From contig JABRVX010000018.1 in the NCBI GenBank assembly GCA_039961735.1, positions 1 through 61,698 on the forward strand: 61,698 nt of DNA. The letters are read 5' to 3'. The notes below the pieces were generated by a model, which searched no databases, was not told where the DNA came from, and saw only the letters and a list, made by a program, of their open reading frames with translations. The stretch comes from Fimbriimonadia bacterium. Lineage in GTDB: Bacteria; Armatimonadota; Fimbriimonadia; Fimbriimonadales; JABRVX01. Position numbers and translations under genes: made by a program. Positions 57,884 through 61,698 of this stretch are shown here, one piece after another; within the stretch, counting starts at the first letter, position 1; each line of letters starts with the position of its first letter.

Positions 57884-58690
57884 ATGAAGTTTCACCGCGT
57901 GTCCTCCGTGCAGAACCGATTCCTGCTCGTGGACTTACGAGAGACCGTTGAGCACGACTGGTCGGCGCTGGCTCTCGACGTTTGCTGGGGCGAAGACCGC
58001 ACTCGGGCCGAGTGTGACGGGCTGTTGGTGTTCGAGCCGGGTGAGCCACTGCGTTTGCGGATGTTCAACCCGGACGGCACAGAGGACTTTTGTGGCAACG
58101 GATTGATCTGCGCCGGGGCATACGCATGGCTCACGGGTGCCGTCCATCGGCAGGAGTTTGCGATTCGTCACGGGGAGTCGGACGTTCCGATCGCGCTGAA
58201 AGTGGACGCCGGCGAGCCACTTGCGGTGACGATCAGTCTGCCTGAACCGTCCCGCCTCGCGAGTTCCATCCCGATCTCGCTGCCCGATCCGTTGCCCGCC
58301 GAAGTCCTACTGCCCGACTTTCCACATCCCATCCGTCCGGTGTCCACGGGCACCGCGCACTCGGTGATCATCATAGACTCGCTGCCCGAGAATACTGAAT
58401 TCGAGATGCTCAGCCGCCAACTGGAGAACCACCCTGTCTTCCCGGAGCGCACCTCGGTGGAGTGGGTGCAGGTCCTGGCTCCAGGCAGCGTGCGAGTGCG
58501 GATTTGGGAGCGTGGGGTAGGCGAAACACTCGGATGTGGGACCGGCTCGGCCGCAGTAGCCGCGGTCACCTATGGGCTGTTGCATCAGGGCGATCTGTGC
58601 GTGGTCTCGAAGGGCGGAATGCTTGCGGTGCGCTGGCTCGGAAGCGGCCCCGTTTTCGTCACCGGCCAGCCGCAAATCGAAGCGATGTAG
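57884..58690 (+). CDS. dapF: diaminopimelate epimerase
   Basis: The 268-residue enzyme interconverts LL- and meso-diaminopimelate for lysine and peptidoglycan synthesis. I start at ATG 57884 (MKFHRVSSVQNRFLLVD), 7 bases after the preceding stop. The two catalytic cysteines lie in DFCGNGLICAGAY (near residue 70) and LGCGTGSAAVAAV (near 220). NPDGT and the PxVxxGxxH-like PVSTGTAHSVI are present. The N-terminus shows FxRVSSVQNRFLLVD in place of the more usual KxxGxGNDFxxxD, so it is a diverged member. Confidence 0.87.
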   Translation: MKFHRVSSVQNRFLLVDLRETVEHDWSALALDVCWGEDRTRAECDGLLVFEPGEPLRLRMFNPDGTEDFCGNGLICAGAYAWLTGAVHRQEFAIRHGESDVPIALKVDAGEPLAVTISLPEPSRLASSIPISLPDPLPAEVLLPDFPHPIRPVSTGTAHSVIIIDSLPENTEFEMLSRQLENHPVFPERTSVEWVQVLAPGSVRVRIWERGVGETLGCGTGSAAVAAVTYGLLHQGDLCVVSKGGMLAVRWLGSGPVFVTGQPQIEAM

Positions 58691-58725
58691 GAGGCCGCCC
58701 ACATTCCGGCGAAGCGCTTCGATGT

Positions 58726-59583
58726 ATGTCGACTGAGATTGTGGAGCTATTCGAACCCGACGGCACCAGCCGAGGACTCTACGACTCGCGCAACCGACTG
58801 AATGATCTTACGGGACGCGAGTGGGTGTTCTCGACGCGCTCGGTGATCCCCAAGGCATATCCGCCATCGTTTCAGTTCGAACTCCGCAGTCGGCACGGTG
58901 GCCAGAAGCCGCCAGAGCTGTGCGCGGAGTTGATCCGGACCTTCACCAAACGTGGGGGGAGCGTTCTGGACCCGTTCATGGGGGTCGGCGGGACCCTGCT
59001 CGGGGCCTCGGTCATGGGACGGCGTGCCGTCGGGATCGAGATCGAGCGGCGGTGGGTAGACATCTACCAGGAGGTCTGCCGACGCGAGGGCTTGGCGCCA
59101 CAGGAGACACATGTCGGCGACTGCCTCCAGGTGCTGCCGTCGCTCCGAGGACCGTTCGACTTCGTGCTAACGGACGTCCCTTTCTGGAACATGGATACGG
59201 CCAAACGCTCCAACGGAAAGTGGAAGAGGTTCGGGCAAGAGGCCGAGGAGAGGCGCCTGCGCAAGAAGCTGAGTCGCTTCAACGAGAGGGAAATTCGGGG
59301 CAAGAGGGAGTGGCTGGAGGAGATGACCACTGCATTCTCACACTGCCTCGAACTGCTGCGACCGAAGGGATACTGCGCCATTATGGTAGGCGACATGTAC
59401 CAAGGAGGACGTTATCACCTTCTATCGGCTGACCTTGCCAACTCGTTGGAAGGTGTAGGCTGGGTGCTGAAGGCCGACATCGTCTGGTACGATGTGAGTA
59501 AGCAACTCCACCTGTACGGCTATCGATACGCATTTATCCCGAGCATCGTCCACCAGCACATTTTGGTATTGAGGAAGGAATGA
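58726..59583 (+). CDS. DNA methyltransferase, N6-adenine/N4-cytosine type, atypical motif IV
   Basis: The 285-residue protein has a SAM-binding motif in HGGQKPPELCAEL...VLDPFMGVGGTLLGA (about 60-95) and a later catalytic-type motif TDVPFWNM (about 140), where DNA methyltransferases normally have D/N-PP-Y/W. The order (SAM motif first) differs from the usual beta-class. A C-terminal GYCAIMVGDMYQ segment follows. No restriction enzyme or specificity gene is adjacent, so it may be an orphan or a methyltransferase acting on another substrate. Its stop overlaps the next ATG as ATGA. The start ATG 58726 follows dapF by 36 bases. Confidence 0.8.
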   Translation: MSTEIVELFEPDGTSRGLYDSRNRLNDLTGREWVFSTRSVIPKAYPPSFQFELRSRHGGQKPPELCAELIRTFTKRGGSVLDPFMGVGGTLLGASVMGRRAVGIEIERRWVDIYQEVCRREGLAPQETHVGDCLQVLPSLRGPFDFVLTDVPFWNMDTAKRSNGKWKRFGQEAEERRLRKKLSRFNEREIRGKREWLEEMTTAFSHCLELLRPKGYCAIMVGDMYQGGRYHLLSADLANSLEGVGWVLKADIVWYDVSKQLHLYGYRYAFIPSIVHQHILVLRKE

Positions 59584-60689
59584 GCGACCGCCCCCTACGG
59601 GTGCTGCAGATCGTCTCGAGCACGAAGAACTCCGGCGGGGAGCGACACGTCCAGTTGCTCGCGCGGATGTTGCATGAGGCTGGACATCGGGTGACTGTAG
59701 CGTGCCCATCTACGGGATGGTTGGAACGGGACGGCTTTACTGTTCTGCCGCTGAAGATGCGGGGCATGGGGTTTGTGGCGGGGCTGCGGACACTTCTCAG
59801 AGACTCGGCGCGCGACCGATACGACGTAGTTCACACTCACCTCACTCGCGCCACCTACCTCGGATGGTTGTTTTCAGCTCTTTCCGGTGTGCCCCAGGTA
59901 GCGACGGCACATGTGTTCACCCGCGACCCGGTGTACCGGCTCGTGGCTCGGCGTGGCTCCCGCATCATCGCCGTGTCGGCGGCCGTGCGGGACAGTCTCA
60001 TCACCACCGGCGTCCGAGCGGATGCCATTGACCTCGTCCACAACGGTACCGAGTTCTTGGCCGACAGCGAAACGACCGGAGACGTGCGGTCAGAGTTCGG
60101 GATCCCACCGGATGCACGGATCATAGGGCTGGTGGGCAGGATTGCGCGCGAAAAAGGCCACCTGGTCGCTCTCGATGCCGCTAGGAAAGTGATACAGTCC
60201 GAAGGCAGGGCACGTTTCCTATTCGTTGGGCGCATCGAGCCGAACTTCCGTGAGGAGTTCGAGACATCCGTCGCTCGCCACGGACTTGGTGGCCATGTGG
60301 TGGTAACGGGCGACCGCAACGACGTCGCACGACTGATGGACGCCATGGAGATCGTGTTGCTTCCTTCGGAGAAGGAGACCTTTGGAATGGTCGCCATAGA
60401 GGCTATGGCGAGGGGCCGGCCGGTCATAGCGACGCGAACCGGCGGCCTCGAGGAAGTGGTAGTAGACAAGGAGACTGGCTTGCTCATCGAGCAGGACAGC
60501 GAGAGGCTGGCCGATGCTATCCGCCTGTTGCTTTCGGACGACGCGCAACGCATCCGAATGGGTGATCGTGGCAGGCAACGAGTGCGCGAGAACTTTACGC
60601 ATACGCGAATGGTAGAGAGAATAGAGGCGGTCTACGCCCGTGCAATCGGACGTTCGAGTGCAGGCGGCAAGCCGAACGGCTCGGGCTAG
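59580..60689 (+). CDS. glycosyltransferase family 4 (GT-B)
   Basis: The 369-residue enzyme has the N-terminal acceptor domain (LQIVSSTKNSGGERHVQLLARMLHEAGH, shown here as SSTKNSGGERHVQL; YDVVHTHLTRATYLG) and the donor domain (IGLVGRIAREKGHLVALDA and EKETFGMVAIEAMARGRPVIAT, whose Glu pair is the EX7E motif). It would transfer a sugar from a nucleotide donor to a cell-envelope acceptor. The start overlaps the methyltransferase stop. Specific acceptor unknown. Confidence 0.9.
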   Translation: MSDRPLRVLQIVSSTKNSGGERHVQLLARMLHEAGHRVTVACPSTGWLERDGFTVLPLKMRGMGFVAGLRTLLRDSARDRYDVVHTHLTRATYLGWLFSALSGVPQVATAHVFTRDPVYRLVARRGSRIIAVSAAVRDSLITTGVRADAIDLVHNGTEFLADSETTGDVRSEFGIPPDARIIGLVGRIAREKGHLVALDAARKVIQSEGRARFLFVGRIEPNFREEFETSVARHGLGGHVVVTGDRNDVARLMDAMEIVLLPSEKETFGMVAIEAMARGRPVIATRTGGLEEVVVDKETGLLIEQDSERLADAIRLLLSDDAQRIRMGDRGRQRVRENFTHTRMVERIEAVYARAIGRSSAGGKPNGSG

Positions 60690-60762
60690 CCGAAGGAATC
60701 CTGCTTCGCAACGCTAGGGATACACTCTCGGACGCTGCGCACGAGACTCGGAGGGAGGAAGA

Positions 60763-61206
60763 ATGAGCAACGGATCGCAGAAGAGAGGTTTGGAGGCGCT
60801 TCGCGAGTTCGGGGCGCTGGTTCTGCGGCTGGCACTGGCCGCGATCTTCATCTACGCCGGCGGTTACAAGGTGGGTCTCTTCGGGGGCCAGCCAATCGCT
60901 CAGACGATTGAATACTTCGGCTCGATGGGCATTCCGCCGGTGCTCGGCTACCTGGCCATTCTGGCAGAGCTCGGCGGAGGAATCGGTCTAGTGCTGGGGT
61001 TCTTGATGCGGCTCTGTGGCCTCGGCATCGTCGTGGTAATGATTGTTGCGATCGCGATGGTGCACTGGCAGCACGGCTTCTCCCTGAAAGACAACGGGTT
61101 CGAGTACAACCTCGCGCTCGCGGCCATGGGCCTCTACTTCGTGTGCGCCGGTGGGGGTCCGGTCTCGCTGGACAATGCCATCTGGGGCAAGCGAAAGAAA
61201 GGCTGA
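60763..61206 (+). CDS. DoxX family membrane protein
   Basis: The 147-residue protein has four transmembrane helices: LVLRLALAAIFIYAGGYKVG, GYLAILAELGGGIGLVLGFL, LCGLGIVVVMIVAIAMVHW and the last near GFEYNLALAAMGLYFV. These and the conserved RLxLAxIFIYAGxxK start are typical of DoxX. GGAGGGAGGAAG precedes the ATG. Family roles include thiosulfate or redox functions; none can be assigned here. Confidence 0.9.
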   Translation: MSNGSQKRGLEALREFGALVLRLALAAIFIYAGGYKVGLFGGQPIAQTIEYFGSMGIPPVLGYLAILAELGGGIGLVLGFLMRLCGLGIVVVMIVAIAMVHWQHGFSLKDNGFEYNLALAAMGLYFVCAGGGPVSLDNAIWGKRKKG

Positions 61207-61275
61207 CGCGGAGCCGCCTTCGCGCGTCTGACTCCTTGGAGCAGCAGATCGCTCCAAGGTTGGGAGGCGAGAGAA

Positions 61276-61698
61276 ATGAAGTGCAGACAGATTGCCCCGG
61301 TCCTTCGCAAGGCGATGTGGATCGGTGGGGGCCTTCTGCTCGTGACGGTTATGGGCCTCGTTCCTGGGGCTCCTGCGCAAGTAGGTGCGGCGCTCGCCGT
61401 TTTCGTGCAGAGTGACTCGAAGGCGCCGGCCGAGAAGGGCGCGGAGACCAAGAGCCCGCCACCGGCGAGATTCAGTTCCTCTGGCTCGACCTCTGTGCGG
61501 CCCGGCGGCTCGCAGGTGAGACCGCCTCGGAGCGGTGGTCAATCCGGCGGCTCTGTGGTGACGCCTCCTCGGAGCGGTGGTCAATCCGGCGGCTCTGTGG
61601 TGACGCCTCCTCGGAGTGGGGGTCAGTCTGGCGGCTCTGTGGTGGCTCCGCCTCGGAGTGGTGGTCAATCCGGCGGCTCTGTGGTGACACCTCCTCGG
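61276..61698 (+). CDS. exported Gly/Ser/Pro-rich repeat protein, 3' end outside window
   Basis: ATG 61276 has GGAGGCGAG upstream. The frame is open to the window end. Residues 1-35 hold a signal peptide (MWIGGGLLLVTVMGLVPGAPAQ). After a short spacer rich in Lys/Glu/Pro, 14-residue repeats PPRSGGQSGGSVVT begin. The product is an extracytoplasmic low-complexity protein, perhaps a surface stalk. It is truncated by the window edge, so domains after the repeats cannot be seen. Confidence 0.75.
   Translation, partial: MKCRQIAPVLRKAMWIGGGLLLVTVMGLVPGAPAQVGAALAVFVQSDSKAPAEKGAETKSPPPARFSSSGSTSVRPGGSQVRPPRSGGQSGGSVVTPPRSGGQSGGSVVTPPRSGGQSGGSVVAPPRSGGQSGGSVVTPPR
61522..61698 (+). repeat. 42-bp tandem repeats, at least four full copies
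   Basis: Full units at 61522-61563, 61564-61605, 61606-61647 and 61648-61689, and a partial at 61690-61698, all in frame. Unit differences are few (AGC/AGT, ACG/GCT, CAA/CAG), indicating recent expansion. Confidence 0.93.

Noticed and set aside
61522-61698. Regular repeats that might suggest a CRISPR array
   Set aside because: Units are contiguous with no unique spacers and are in frame within an exported protein.

Overview
The window looks like a chromosomal segment of a GC-rich, diderm environmental bacterium, most likely an Armatimonadota (Fimbriimonadia-like) member. This is inferred from gene content, not from a marker-gene tree. The clues are several DUF1559-type prepilin proteins, secreted proteins ending in two dockerin-like repeats, a PEP-CTERM tail, many secreted or (alpha/alpha)6-type glycoside hydrolases, a solute-binding protein fused to an ABC permease, and Kdo/LPS genes (kdsD, waaA-like) that imply an outer membrane.

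Layout. 1-4.7 kb: a GH29 alpha-fucosidase cut by the window edge, a prepilin-like gene and a heavily frameshifted PEP-CTERM beta-propeller gene. 4.7-11 kb: housekeeping genes (kdsD, metG, a coiled-coil DUF2325-like protein, upp, an inositol-monophosphatase-family phosphatase). 11-24 kb: tandem secreted dockerin-tailed paralogues, YceI, DsrE-like, Cys-rich zinc-site proteins, a dynamin-like GTPase, a DinB-fold protein, an SMR-like membrane segment fused in frame to a GH36 alpha-galactosidase, and a Kdo transferase. 24-33 kb: a frameshifted pirin, tyrosine phenol-lyase, a VOC protein, a frameshifted glycosidase-like gene, an NmrA remnant, a beta-helix protein, tRNA-Ala and small genes. 33-53 kb: a carbohydrate region with a large GH2 beta-galactosidase, tRNA-Met, a duplicated-domain dockerin protein, and a minus-strand run lacI / prepilin / GH144-like / SBP-permease fusion / permease / discoidin glycosidase, followed upstream by a GH94 phosphorylase and a second GH144-like enzyme. 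53-61.7 kb: a PilB/GspE ATPase, an ANTAR response regulator, an ADP-ribosylglycohydrolase-like protein, dapF, a DNA methyltransferase, a GT4 glycosyltransferase, a DoxX protein and a secreted protein with 42-bp tandem repeats running off the end.

How it works together. The 37-53 kb block reads as a self-contained glycan-utilisation locus. Two exported GH144-family enzymes (endo-beta-1,2-glucanase family) would cut a glucan, an ABC importer without a local ATPase gene would take up the oligomers, and an intracellular GH94 phosphorylase would split them. A LacI regulator would control the block: a similar 21-bp, partly palindromic element lies just 5' of lacI, in the promoter of the dockerin protein and at the GH94 start. 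Beta-1,2-glucan as substrate is a hypothesis from the pairing of families.

Caution. At least three genes are broken by frameshifts, and one carries about six lesions. Either these genes are decaying or the assembly contains residual indel errors. Several predicted starts are preceded by a TANNNT box only 5-7 nt upstream, suggesting leaderless transcripts.
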